Shown piece after piece: positions 15,388 to 23,155 of a DNA stretch of 64,000 nucleotides. The notes under the pieces were generated by a model, which made no database searches, had not been told where the DNA came from, and saw only the letters and a program-made list of their open reading frames with translations. Source of the stretch: Actinomadura craniellae. GTDB lineage: Bacteria > Actinomycetota > Actinomycetes > Streptosporangiales > Streptosporangiaceae. Where the stretch lies: contig NZ_QLYX01000016.1 of assembly GCF_003289645.1 (NCBI RefSeq), positions 124,001 to 188,000 of the forward strand, read 5' to 3'. Positions within the stretch are counted from its first letter, which is position 1; each line of letters opens with the position of its first letter. The position numbers were made by a program, and so were the translations under genes.

Positions 15388-15719
15388 TGGGCACCGGGTA
15401 CAGCACGTGGTCCGAGGTGAAGGCGAAGGCCTCCGCGCTCGATCCGCGCAGCGACACCGAACGCGCCGCCGGGCAGGCCGCGGCCCGCGAACGGCGCGAA
15501 GCCTACGTCCGCGGACACCAGCTCGCCGAGATCCGCAAGACCGCCGGAGTGACCCAGGCCGAACTCGCCGACCTCCTCGGCGTGAGCCAGGCCCGCATCT
15601 CCAAGATCGAACACGGCGAGGTATCCGGCATCGACGTCGTACGCGACTACGTCGCCGTCCTCGGCGGCCACCTCGACCTGGTCGCGACCCTCGGCGACCG
15701 CACCTGGAAAGTCGCCTGA
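15384..15719 (+). CDS. XRE-family antitoxin (HigA-like), orphaned
   Basis: 111 aa. The XRE helix-turn-helix occupies about 50-100: LAEIRKTAGVTQAELADLLG, then VSQARISKIEHGEVSGIDVV; the end DLVATLGDRTWKVA is typical of this antitoxin class. The start ATG 15384 (or 15387) follows GGAGGG and overlaps the toxin remnant stop. With its toxin broken it can act only as a DNA-binding protein or against toxins elsewhere. Confidence 0.85.
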   Translation: MMGTGYSTWSEVKAKASALDPRSDTERAAGQAAARERREAYVRGHQLAEIRKTAGVTQAELADLLGVSQARISKIEHGEVSGIDVVRDYVAVLGGHLDLVATLGDRTWKVA

Positions 15720-15900
15720 CCTTCGTCGCGCCCACCCCCACCAAGATGTCCACTCAGCTCTACCGGCACGAACCGGCTCCGGCCAATCGCTCGGTACGCG
15801 AGCAGCATGCATCCCGGACGGAAGGGCCGCGCCGTCGTAGGGGGCGAAGGTGTCGCAGCTGGCGGTGAGCGCCGCCCGCTACCGAGCGTCGGAGGTCATG

Positions 15901-16611
15901 TCAGCGTTCCTTGTCTCCGAAGTAGGCTCGCTGGATCTGATCCCGGTCCTCGCGGAGATCGGCCGCAGGGCCGATGAGCGCCGTCCGGCCGTGGTGGAGC
16001 ACGACTGCCTCGTCGGCCACGCTGAGCGCCTGGTCGATGTGCTGCTCGACGAGCACGATCGCCGTGCCGTCCTCGTCGGCGAGCCGTCGCAGCTCCGGCA
16101 GGATCTGCTGTACGGCGACCGGAGACAGTCCCATGCTCATCTCGTCGATGAGCAGGACCCTCGGTCGGAGCAGGAGGGTCTTGGCGATCGCGAGGAGTTG
16201 CTGTTCCCCTCCCGAGAGCAGACCGCAGCGCCGGTTCAGCAGCGGCCGCAGTTGCGGGAACCGGTCGAGTGCCGGGCCGAAACCGCCCCGCGCCTTGGCC
16301 AGCCGGAGATTCTCGGCGACGGTCAGGCGGTGGAAGACTCCCCGGTTGTCCGGGATCAGGCAGAGCCCTGCCCGGGTGGCTCGTTCGACGCTCCCGGTGA
16401 CGGGCGAGCCGACGGCGGTCACCGTTCCGCCGAGTGCCGGCAGCAGACCGGCGGCCGCGCGCAGCGTGGTGGTCTTCCCCGCGCCGTTGGGGCCGAGAAG
16501 CGCCAGGATCGACCCGGCCGCGACCCGCAGGTCGATGTCACGGATGGCGGGAACCCCGCGGTAGCCGGCGCTGAGGCCGCGGATCTCCAGTGCGTCGGTC
16601 GTCTCGGTCAC
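15901..16611 (-). CDS. livF: Branched-chain amino-acid-type ABC transporter ATPase, LivF
   Basis: 236 aa. ATP-binding subunit that powers a HAAT-family importer at the inner face of the membrane. Walker A LLGPNGAGKTTT near residue 37, ABC signature LLSGGEQQLLAIA near 132, Walker B VLLIDEMSMGL near 153, H-loop VLVEQH near 187. GTG 16611 overlaps the livG stop (GTGA). It is the last gene of the livHM-livG-livF series. Substrate class is inferred from the subunit families, and these systems also carry aromatic compounds, urea and acyl chains. Confidence 0.88.
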   Translation of the reverse strand: MTETTDALEIRGLSAGYRGVPAIRDIDLRVAAGSILALLGPNGAGKTTTLRAAAGLLPALGGTVTAVGSPVTGSVERATRAGLCLIPDNRGVFHRLTVAENLRLAKARGGFGPALDRFPQLRPLLNRRCGLLSGGEQQLLAIAKTLLLRPRVLLIDEMSMGLSPVAVQQILPELRRLADEDGTAIVLVEQHIDQALSVADEAVVLHHGRTALIGPAADLREDRDQIQRAYFGDKER

Positions 16612-17369
16612 GGGGTCACCGGGCTTCCCAGGTAGGCGGCGATCACCTGGGCGTCGCTGCTGACGTCGCTTGGCGTGCCTGCGGCGATGATCTTCCCGAA
16701 GTCCATGACGTAGACCCGGTCGCAGACGTCGAGGACCAGCGTCATGTCGTGGTCGATCAGCAGGACACCCGGACCGGAGGCCGCGATCCGGCGCAGTTCG
16801 TGCCCGAACTCGGCGCTCTCCTCGGTGTCCAGTCCCGCGGCGGGTTCGTCGAGCAGCAGCACGCGGGTGGAGCCGACCAGTGCCCGTGCCACGCCGGCGA
16901 GTTTCTGCCGGCCCAGGGAGAGTTCGTCGGGCCGGCGTCCGGCCATCGCCTCCAACCCCACCAGGCTCAGGGCCTTCTGGATGTCCGCGTCGGCCCGGTG
17001 CCGGCGTCTCCCGAAGTCGGCGGCCAGGCCCCGCAGCCCGGGCGGGTCGACCGAGACGGCGAGGTTCTCCGCCACGGTGAGGTCGGTGAACAGTTCCCCC
17101 GACTGCCAGGTCCGGGCGAGGCCCAGGCGGCGACGCCGGTGCGCGGGCACCGAGTCGAGCCGGACGCCGTCGAGTTCGATCGTGCCGGTGTGCGGCGCGA
17201 AGCCGGTGACGGCGTCGACGAAGGTGGTCTTGCCGGCGCCGTTGGGCCCGATGAGACCGACGATCTCCGCGGGGCCGACCTCGATGCACACCTGGTCGTT
17301 GGCCCGGACGCCGCCGTACTGCACGGAGATGTCGCGGGTGAGCAGCAGCGGGCTCGGGTCACCGGACAT
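16608..17369 (-). CDS. livG: Branched-chain amino-acid-type ABC transporter ATPase, LivG
   Basis: 253 aa. Walker A LIGPNGAGKTTF near residue 40, signature region LSLGRQKLAGVARAL near 153 (SLGRQ in place of SGGQQ, an altered but known variant), Walker B VLLLDEPAAGLD near 173, VLLIDHDM near 202. ATG 17369 follows GGGAG and overlaps the permease 3' end by 11 nt. In-frame codons upstream would add a Pro/Ser-rich tail that is read-through of the permease region. Confidence 0.87.
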   Translation of the reverse strand: MSGDPSPLLLTRDISVQYGGVRANDQVCIEVGPAEIVGLIGPNGAGKTTFVDAVTGFAPHTGTIELDGVRLDSVPAHRRRRLGLARTWQSGELFTDLTVAENLAVSVDPPGLRGLAADFGRRRHRADADIQKALSLVGLEAMAGRRPDELSLGRQKLAGVARALVGSTRVLLLDEPAAGLDTEESAEFGHELRRIAASGPGVLLIDHDMTLVLDVCDRVYVMDFGKIIAAGTPSDVSSDAQVIAAYLGSPVTP

Positions 17370-19368
17370 CGGCGGACTCCCTTGCGTGGGCGGCGGTGGC
17401 CGGCGGCTGTGCGGGGGCCCGCCGGGCGCGGCGGACGAGGAGCCATTCGGGGACGGCATCGCGGTGCGGCGCGAAGACGACCACGCGCAGCAGCATCGCG
17501 GCCGCCACGACGAGCGTGTAGTAGTGGCCCAGGTCGATCGTCTGGGTGAACACCAGGTACAGCAGCCCCAGCGGTCCGGCGACGCCCGCGAGGATCGCGC
17601 CCGAGATGCGGGTGATGTCGCCGACGTAGGTGGTCGCCAGGACGGCCAGGCCGACGAGGACGGTGAACGAGGCGGCCGAGAGCTGGCCGCGGCTGTAGCC
17701 GATCAGGCATCCGCCGACTCCGGCCAGGAACGACGCCAGCGCGAAGCCGAGCAGTTTGACCGCCGGGACGTTCACGCCCGCCGCGGCCGCGGCGCGTTCG
17801 TTGGACCGTACGGCGAGGAACGCCCGCCCGGTGGCCCCGGACAGCAGGCGTGTCATGGCGATCAGCAGCACCGCCACGATCACGAGGACCATGAAGGAGA
17901 ACCGCAGTGTGATGAGGTCGGTGCCCTGGCGGACGGCCAGGGAGAACCCGAACAGGGACGGATCGGCGATCAGGTTGCCCGTGTAGGGCGTCATCGCCGG
18001 GTTGTTGAAGACGAAGCTCTCGATCGCGAGTGCCGCCGCGATGGTGGCCACCGCGAGCTGGGCGCCGCGGATCCGCAGCGCCGGTACCCCGACCACGATC
18101 CCGAGGGCCGTCGCGGTCAAGGCCGACAGCAGCATCGACAGGGGGAAGGGGACGCCCACGTTCGTCGTCAGCTTCGAGAGCGCGAACCCGGCCGCGCCGG
18201 CGAAGGCCATCGTGGTCAGCGAGATCTGGCCCAGGAAGCCGGTCAGCAGCACGACCGACGCCGCGATCAGCGTCAGGATGATCGACATCACCAGGCTGAA
18301 GCGCCACTGGCCCGTGGTGAGGACGATGGCGACCGCCGTTCCGGCGACCAGCGCGGCGGTCCACAGCGGCCGTAGCCGCGGCACCCGCACCGGAGCCTGC
18401 GCGCCGACGTCACGGGCGCCGCGTTCCGGAATGCCGCGACCGAGCAGGAACAGCGCCACCACGACGATGAGGAACGGGATCGCGTCGCCGACTCCGGCCT
18501 GTGCCCACGACGGCCACCAGCTCTTGGCCGTCAGGAACAGCAGGATCTGCTGAACCGAGCCGAGCGCCAGACCGGCGCCGCAGGCGACCCCGATTGAGGT
18601 CAGGCGGCCCACGAGCGCGACGGCGAGGGCCGGGACGACGTACAGCATGTAGCTGGTCGGGTCCAGGCCGCCGATCGCCGGCGCCGCCAGGATCACGATC
18701 AGCCCCGAAGCGAAGCCCGTCGCGCCCCACATGAACGCGGCGAGCCGGTCCGGCGAGTACCCCATCAGCCGCAGTGCCTGTTCGTCCTCGGCGCCCGCCC
18801 TGGTGGCGATGCCCATCCGGGTGAACCGGAAGTAACCGGCCAGGGCGAGCGCCACCGTGATCGCGGCGGCGGCCAGGATCAGGTTGCTGACCGCGATCGT
18901 GGTGCCGCCGAGCGTGAAGACCTCGGACGTCAGCGTCGGGAGCGGGATGAGGCTGCTGGGTTCCGTGCCGAGGGTCCCGGCGTTGAACCGGAGCGGGACC
19001 AGGGCCTGGATGAACAGCATCACCCCGACCGACGCGACCACCTGCCCGAGCTCGGGGGCCCGGCGCAGCGGACGGAACACCAGGAGGTGGGCCAGCAGGC
19101 TCCACACCAGTCCGCTGGCCGCGCCGATGAGCACCGCCGGCCACACGTCCATCGGTCCGGAACCCAGCTGGACGCTGCCGACCGGCAGGACCAGCACGCC
19201 GTTCGTGCGAAGCCCGGCGGTCTGCCACACCGCCCACAGCGCCACCGAGCCCTGCGCGAAGTTGATGACGCCGGTGGCGACGTAGAGGCTGACGAGCGAC
19301 GACCCGAGCACCGCGTAGACGGCCCCGGTGGAGAAGCCGATGACGGCGAACTGCAGGAGATCGTTCAT
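17359..19368 (-). CDS. Fused LivH-LivM permease
   Basis: 669 aa, the length of LivH and LivM joined. Residues 1-300 are the LivH half (FSTGAVYAVLGSSLVSLYVA, VINFAQGSVAL) and about 330-640 the LivM half (LVTGFLGQISLTTMAFAGAA, FALASFLAGVGGCLIGYSRG). Each half carries about 8 membrane helices. The linker near 310 contains RGIPERGARDVG. The two permeases normally come as separate genes; here one polypeptide supplies both transmembrane halves. It lies 15 nt after the binding-protein gene and overlaps livG. Confidence 0.88.
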   Translation of the reverse strand: MNDLLQFAVIGFSTGAVYAVLGSSLVSLYVATGVINFAQGSVALWAVWQTAGLRTNGVLVLPVGSVQLGSGPMDVWPAVLIGAASGLVWSLLAHLLVFRPLRRAPELGQVVASVGVMLFIQALVPLRFNAGTLGTEPSSLIPLPTLTSEVFTLGGTTIAVSNLILAAAAITVALALAGYFRFTRMGIATRAGAEDEQALRLMGYSPDRLAAFMWGATGFASGLIVILAAPAIGGLDPTSYMLYVVPALAVALVGRLTSIGVACGAGLALGSVQQILLFLTAKSWWPSWAQAGVGDAIPFLIVVVALFLLGRGIPERGARDVGAQAPVRVPRLRPLWTAALVAGTAVAIVLTTGQWRFSLVMSIILTLIAASVVLLTGFLGQISLTTMAFAGAAGFALSKLTTNVGVPFPLSMLLSALTATALGIVVGVPALRIRGAQLAVATIAAALAIESFVFNNPAMTPYTGNLIADPSLFGFSLAVRQGTDLITLRFSFMVLVIVAVLLIAMTRLLSGATGRAFLAVRSNERAAAAAGVNVPAVKLLGFALASFLAGVGGCLIGYSRGQLSAASFTVLVGLAVLATTYVGDITRISGAILAGVAGPLGLLYLVFTQTIDLGHYYTLVVAAAMLLRVVVFAPHRDAVPEWLLVRRARRAPAQPPATAAHARESADVR

Positions 19369-19383
19369 GGGGGGTTCTGTTAC

Positions 19384-20640
19384 TCAGCTCGCGCCGGGGA
19401 TGGTCGCCATGATCGCCGGGACCGGGGTGATCCAGGTGCCGGTGACGGGCTTGAGCGAGAGGTCCTTCTGCACGGTGAACAGGAGCATCTGCGTGGTGCA
19501 GTTCGGCGTCGTGGTCTTGCCGCAGGTGATCGTGGGGCCGAGGAAGGTCGGGAAGTTCTTCAGGCCCTGGAGCGTGGACAGCACGGTCGGCCCGGTGAGG
19601 TTGTCGAGCGACGGCGCGGCCGCCAGAGCCTTGGCGAAGTCCACGACGGTGGCGAACTGGGCGTGCGCGTAGAAGTCGGCGGGGCCGCTGGTCTGCGAGA
19701 TGTACTTGGTCGCCGCCTTGAGGTTGTCGACCGCCGTCTTGGGGGCGTACCGCTCCGTACCGGGCAGCCACACGGACGAGTACAGCGTCGCCCCGGGGGC
19801 GGACGCCGGGTCCGACTTGATGAAGGACGTGCACGCGGCGACGAAGATCGCGCCCGAGTAGCCGACCGACCTCAGGTTCTTGATCAGCTGGGTGCACACC
19901 GAGGCGTTCGGCGAGGCGATCAGGCCGGCGACGTCGGGCTTGGTCGAGGCGATCGTGGCCGCCAGGGCGCTGAAGTTCGGGTTCGTGGGCGAGAAGTACA
20001 GGCCGGTCGCCTTGATCCCGATGGCTCCGGACAGCGGCTTCAGCTGGGTGTCGACGGTCTTGTGCGAGGCGGGGGTGTCCACCAGCGTCAGCGTCGCCGA
20101 CGTCTTGCCCTCGGCCTTGAACCCCTGCAGGGCGCCGACGAGGAACGACGCCTGGGGCGCGCCGAAGTAGACGCGCCCGGGCGCCGCGCTTCCGGTGGTC
20201 TGGTCGAACGGGATCTGGCCGATCAGGGGGATCTTGGCCGCCTGGAGGATGCCGATGCCGGCGCTCGAGCTGAGGTTGAAGCCGTCGAAGGCCGCGACGA
20301 CGCCGGCTTGGACGAACTTGTTGGCGCAGCCGATGGTGGACTCGGGGGTGCCGTCGACCGAGCAGGCCTCGACCACGATCGGCCGCCCGTCGACGCCCTT
20401 CAGTTCCTTGGCGACGTAGCTCACGCCCGCGTCCATCCCGGACTTCACCGCGGGGACCGCCACCGGTCCTTTGTCCGGGTTGAACAGGCCGACCTTGATC
20501 GGCGCACCCGTGAGGGCCGGATCGTCGGAGGGCTGGTCGGAGCCACCGGAGCAGGCGGTGGCCGCCGTCAGCAGCAAGCCCAGCCCAGCGCTCAGCAGGA
20601 CTCGCGACGGAGTCGAACCGGTGTGCATGCCCGCCTTCAT
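19384..20640 (-). CDS. Substrate-binding lipoprotein of the Liv-type transporter
   Basis: 418 aa, Peripla_BP_6 class. A signal peptide with hydrophobic run VLLSAGLGLLLTAATAC ends in a lipobox Cys near residue 30, followed by SGGSDQPSDD. The mature part reads IKVGLFNPDKGPVAVPAVKSG with the bilobal pattern continuing to the end. I start at ATG 20640, which follows GAGGG; in-frame codons upstream lack a signal. First gene of the transporter operon, driven by the promoter under the TetR operator. Confidence 0.87.
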   Translation of the reverse strand: MKAGMHTGSTPSRVLLSAGLGLLLTAATACSGGSDQPSDDPALTGAPIKVGLFNPDKGPVAVPAVKSGMDAGVSYVAKELKGVDGRPIVVEACSVDGTPESTIGCANKFVQAGVVAAFDGFNLSSSAGIGILQAAKIPLIGQIPFDQTTGSAAPGRVYFGAPQASFLVGALQGFKAEGKTSATLTLVDTPASHKTVDTQLKPLSGAIGIKATGLYFSPTNPNFSALAATIASTKPDVAGLIASPNASVCTQLIKNLRSVGYSGAIFVAACTSFIKSDPASAPGATLYSSVWLPGTERYAPKTAVDNLKAATKYISQTSGPADFYAHAQFATVVDFAKALAAAPSLDNLTGPTVLSTLQGLKNFPTFLGPTITCGKTTTPNCTTQMLLFTVQKDLSLKPVTGTWITPVPAIMATIPGAS

Positions 20641-20730
20641 GATGCCCTCGCTTCTCTGGTTCGAATGCGCGGAACGTGAAGCCCGCAGACCACCGCCCCG
20701 TGAGGTGTGAGTCGGGTCACGTAGGGCAGG

Positions 20731-20760
20731 AAAATATCGAAAAACAGAGATTGACGTCAA
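20731..20760 (-). promoter_or_regulatory. Promoter of the liv operon
   Basis: On the minus strand TTGACG (20760-20755), 18-nt spacer, TATTTT (20736-20731). The -35 box lies inside the TetR palindrome, so operator binding should block it. Confidence 0.5.
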
Positions 20761-20765
20761 TCTCT
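20746..20765. promoter_or_regulatory. Perfect 20-bp palindrome, TetR operator candidate
   Basis: AGAGATTGACGTCAATCTCT is perfectly self-complementary, lies between the transporter operon and the divergent tetR gene, and overlaps a -35 hexamer. Size and position are typical of TetR-family operators. Confidence 0.75.
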
Positions 20766-20867
20766 CTTTTTTACCCTCTGTACTGAGCGGGAGCCGGCGG
20801 GACTCGGCCCTGTGCACGCGGCTGGTAAAATCGTCACTCCCAGCGATCGTCGAGACGAGGTACAGCC

Positions 20868-21551
20868 GTGCCCCAGCCCGCCGCCGGCACCGGCAAAGCG
20901 AGCAAGGCACGCACCCGGGTCGACCGGCGCCGCGAAACCACGCCACAGCGTCTTCGTGACGCGGCGCGTGTCGTCTTCGAGCGGGACGGCTTCCACAACG
21001 CCCGGCTCTCCGACATCAGCGCCGAGGCGAAGGTCGGGTCGGGGACGCTTTACAACTACTACCGGTCCAAGCACGATCTGCTGCACGAGCTGATGAAGAA
21101 CGTCTCCGCCGATTTGACGGGGATCGCGTCCGACCAGGTCAGCGCCCAGCAGGACCCCGTCCATCGCATCGAGGAAGTCAACCGGCTCTACCTCGAGGCG
21201 TTCCGGCACAACGCCCACATTCTGCAGGCGGTCTACCAGGCGCGCGACGAGGACGAGCGGCTCAAGGCCCAGTGGGACGAGGTCGCCGATCACTTCCAGA
21301 GCAGAGTCACGCGCGCGATCGCCGGCTGGCAGAAGGCCGGCGTGGCGTACGGCGACCTGGACCCGCGGCACACCGCGCACGCCCTGACGCTGATGGTCGA
21401 GCGCGTGGTCATGGCGTGGTCATACGAAGGCGTCGAATACGACGCGGAGACCCTGCTCGACACACTCAACAAGATCTGGATCCGGTCACTGGGGCTGACG
21501 GGCGACGCCAAGCTCCACGCCGGCGCCGCCGCGCGGCCCATCGCCGAATAG
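20868..21551 (+). CDS. TetR-family regulator of the liv-type transporter
   Basis: 227 aa. N-terminal HTH (about 25-70): TPQRLRDAARVVFERDGFHN, ARLSDISAEAKVGSGTLYNY, YRSKHDLLHELM. The ligand domain is all-helical. GTG 20868 follows GAGG. Divergent from the transporter genes with a perfect operator between, so it very likely represses them until a ligand, perhaps the imported compound or its CoA ester, binds. Confidence 0.88.
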   Translation: MPQPAAGTGKASKARTRVDRRRETTPQRLRDAARVVFERDGFHNARLSDISAEAKVGSGTLYNYYRSKHDLLHELMKNVSADLTGIASDQVSAQQDPVHRIEEVNRLYLEAFRHNAHILQAVYQARDEDERLKAQWDEVADHFQSRVTRAIAGWQKAGVAYGDLDPRHTAHALTLMVERVVMAWSYEGVEYDAETLLDTLNKIWIRSLGLTGDAKLHAGAAARPIAE

Positions 21552-21590
21552 TCCAAGGCGCCCCACCCCGGGCGGCAGGGCTCCGCCAAA

Positions 21591-21610
21591 GCCGGTGGAG
21601 ACTCCACGGC
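21591..21610. terminator. Hairpin between convergent genes
   Basis: GCCGGTGGAG-A-CTCCACGGC forms a 9-bp stem with one bulge and a minimal loop, in the 66-nt gap between the tetR stop and the ATP-grasp stop. Confidence 0.45.
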
Positions 21611-21617
21611 GTGGGCT

Positions 21618-22505
21618 CTACGAACTCGGGCGGTGAGCGTGGAGTAGGTCGGCTATGGCTTCGGCTACCTGGTCGGCTCCGGCGAAGAAGGTGAAGGCGG
21701 GGGCCGGGTTGGCCTCGAAGCAGAACCAGTCGCCTTCCGGGGTCATGCGCAGGTCGATGCCGGCGACGACCAGTCCCAGGGCTCGGGCCAGGGCCACGCA
21801 GCGTTCGGTGAGGTCGCCAGGCAATTCGACCGTGCTCTGCTTCAGGGCCGCGTCGCGAACCCGGTAGTCGACGGCGTCGGAAACGAGCCGGACCGCGAAG
21901 GTCCGGTCGCCGACGACGTGGACGCGCACGTCCTCGCCCGGGATGTGGCGCTGGAACAACGTGGGGCAGGTGGCCAGGCGGGCCATCCTGTCGGGGTCGT
22001 GGACGTCGGCGAGCGCGACGCGGGCGCGGATGCCGCTGCCGGGCTTCACCACGACCGCCCCGTGCTCGGCGGCGAACTCGGCGAGGGCCCGGGCGTCGTC
22101 GGTGACCAGGCTGGGCGGCACCGCGAAACCGGCCGCCTCGACCAGCAGACCCTGGCATGCCTTGGCGGCGTTGGTCGCCGACGCCGACGGGCGGTTGACC
22201 ACCAGGGCGGGCGCGTGGTCGGCCCAGGCGCACAGGGCGGGTGCGGCGCGGCGGGCGTGCCGGGTCAGGGCCGTACGCGCCGGGGATCTGGTGACGGCGG
22301 GCAGCCGGGCCGCGTCGTAGGGGCGCAGGTACGCCGCCTTAACGCCGGCCAGGTCCCATGAGGCGCCCGCGGTGCGCACGGTGCCGGACGTCACGGTCAT
22401 CGGGCGGCGCTGATCCAGGACGAGGGGGTCGGCGCCGCGGGCGTGCAGGGCCCTCAGGACCCGGGCGAAGGGGCGTTCTTCCGGGTGTCCCCACAGCAGG
22501 ATCAT
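21618..22505 (-). CDS. RimK-like ATP-grasp ligase, last gene of the 20-kb operon
   Basis: 295 aa. ATP-grasp features in order: ALVVNRPSASATNAAKACQG (about 101-120), ATP-binding Lys in GAVVVKPGSGIRARV near 160, QRHIPGEDVRVHVVGD near 196, and the metal-binding pair AGIDLRMTPEG / FCFEANPAPAF near 257-275. Enzymes of this family activate a carboxylate with ATP and join it to an amine, often on a peptide or protein tail. ATG 22505 overlaps the stop of the upstream paralogue (ATGA). The substrate may be a product of this operon, but that is inference. Confidence 0.75.
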   Translation of the reverse strand: MILLWGHPEERPFARVLRALHARGADPLVLDQRRPMTVTSGTVRTAGASWDLAGVKAAYLRPYDAARLPAVTRSPARTALTRHARRAAPALCAWADHAPALVVNRPSASATNAAKACQGLLVEAAGFAVPPSLVTDDARALAEFAAEHGAVVVKPGSGIRARVALADVHDPDRMARLATCPTLFQRHIPGEDVRVHVVGDRTFAVRLVSDAVDYRVRDAALKQSTVELPGDLTERCVALARALGLVVAGIDLRMTPEGDWFCFEANPAPAFTFFAGADQVAEAIADLLHAHRPSS

Positions 22506-23155
22506 CGTGCCCCTTCCGCGATCAGGGCGCCGAGAGCGGCGGTGACCTCGCCATCCGCGGCCTGCCACCAGGGCTCCACGCCGTGGACGCACCAGCCGCG
22601 GTCGGGTTCACGGGCCAGGCGCACGCACAGGACCGTGGCGTCCAGGGCCTTGGCAAGGGCGCGGACCAGTTCCGCGGCGGCCGGGTCGGCGCCGCCGGGC
22701 AGGACCCGGTCGCCGACCAGGGTGAGGCGGGTCTCGGCCCTGGAGCGGGCCGTGATGGGCAGGCCCGCCTGCACCGCGGCCCAGCGGGCGTCGCCCGGGT
22801 CCAGGCCGCGGCCGCACAGCGAACCGGGCACCGGGCGGTTGACGACCAGCGCCGGGGCCTGGAGCCAGAGCGCCAGCAGCGCCGTCAGCTCGGCCGCGAC
22901 GAAGCTCCGTTCGGGTCCGGCGATGTGCGGCAGGTCCCACGGGGTGACCGCGGGCAGGCACGCCAGCACGGCGGTGACGTCGCCGGCCGCCAGCGTCCCG
23001 CAGCGGGTGCCGAGGGTGGCGGCGGGCAGGTCGGCGGGGTCGCAGCGGGTGCCGGGGCCGGCGAGAGTGCGGGGGGTCACGAGCCGCGCCCCGCCCAGCC
23101 CCCGCAGCAGGGGCCGGGCCGGGCGGTGGCCGCTCCCGGAGACGATGACGATCAA
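22502..23155 (-). CDS. Degenerate ATP-grasp paralogue
   Basis: 217 aa. It aligns by eye with the neighbouring ligase at both ends: LQAPALVVNRPVPGSLCGRG matches ADHAPALVVNRPSASATNAA, and the end GWCVHGVEPWWQAADGEV matches DWFCFEANPAPAFTFF. The central lid with the ATP lysine and the QxxIxGxDxR segment are missing, and the E-x-N metal motif is changed to VEPWW. It should not be an active ligase alone and may be a substrate-positioning partner. Start TTG 23155 overlaps the previous stop (TTGA). Confidence 0.65.
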   Translation of the reverse strand: MIVIVSGSGHRPARPLLRGLGGARLVTPRTLAGPGTRCDPADLPAATLGTRCGTLAAGDVTAVLACLPAVTPWDLPHIAGPERSFVAAELTALLALWLQAPALVVNRPVPGSLCGRGLDPGDARWAAVQAGLPITARSRAETRLTLVGDRVLPGGADPAAAELVRALAKALDATVLCVRLAREPDRGWCVHGVEPWWQAADGEVTAALGALIAEGAR

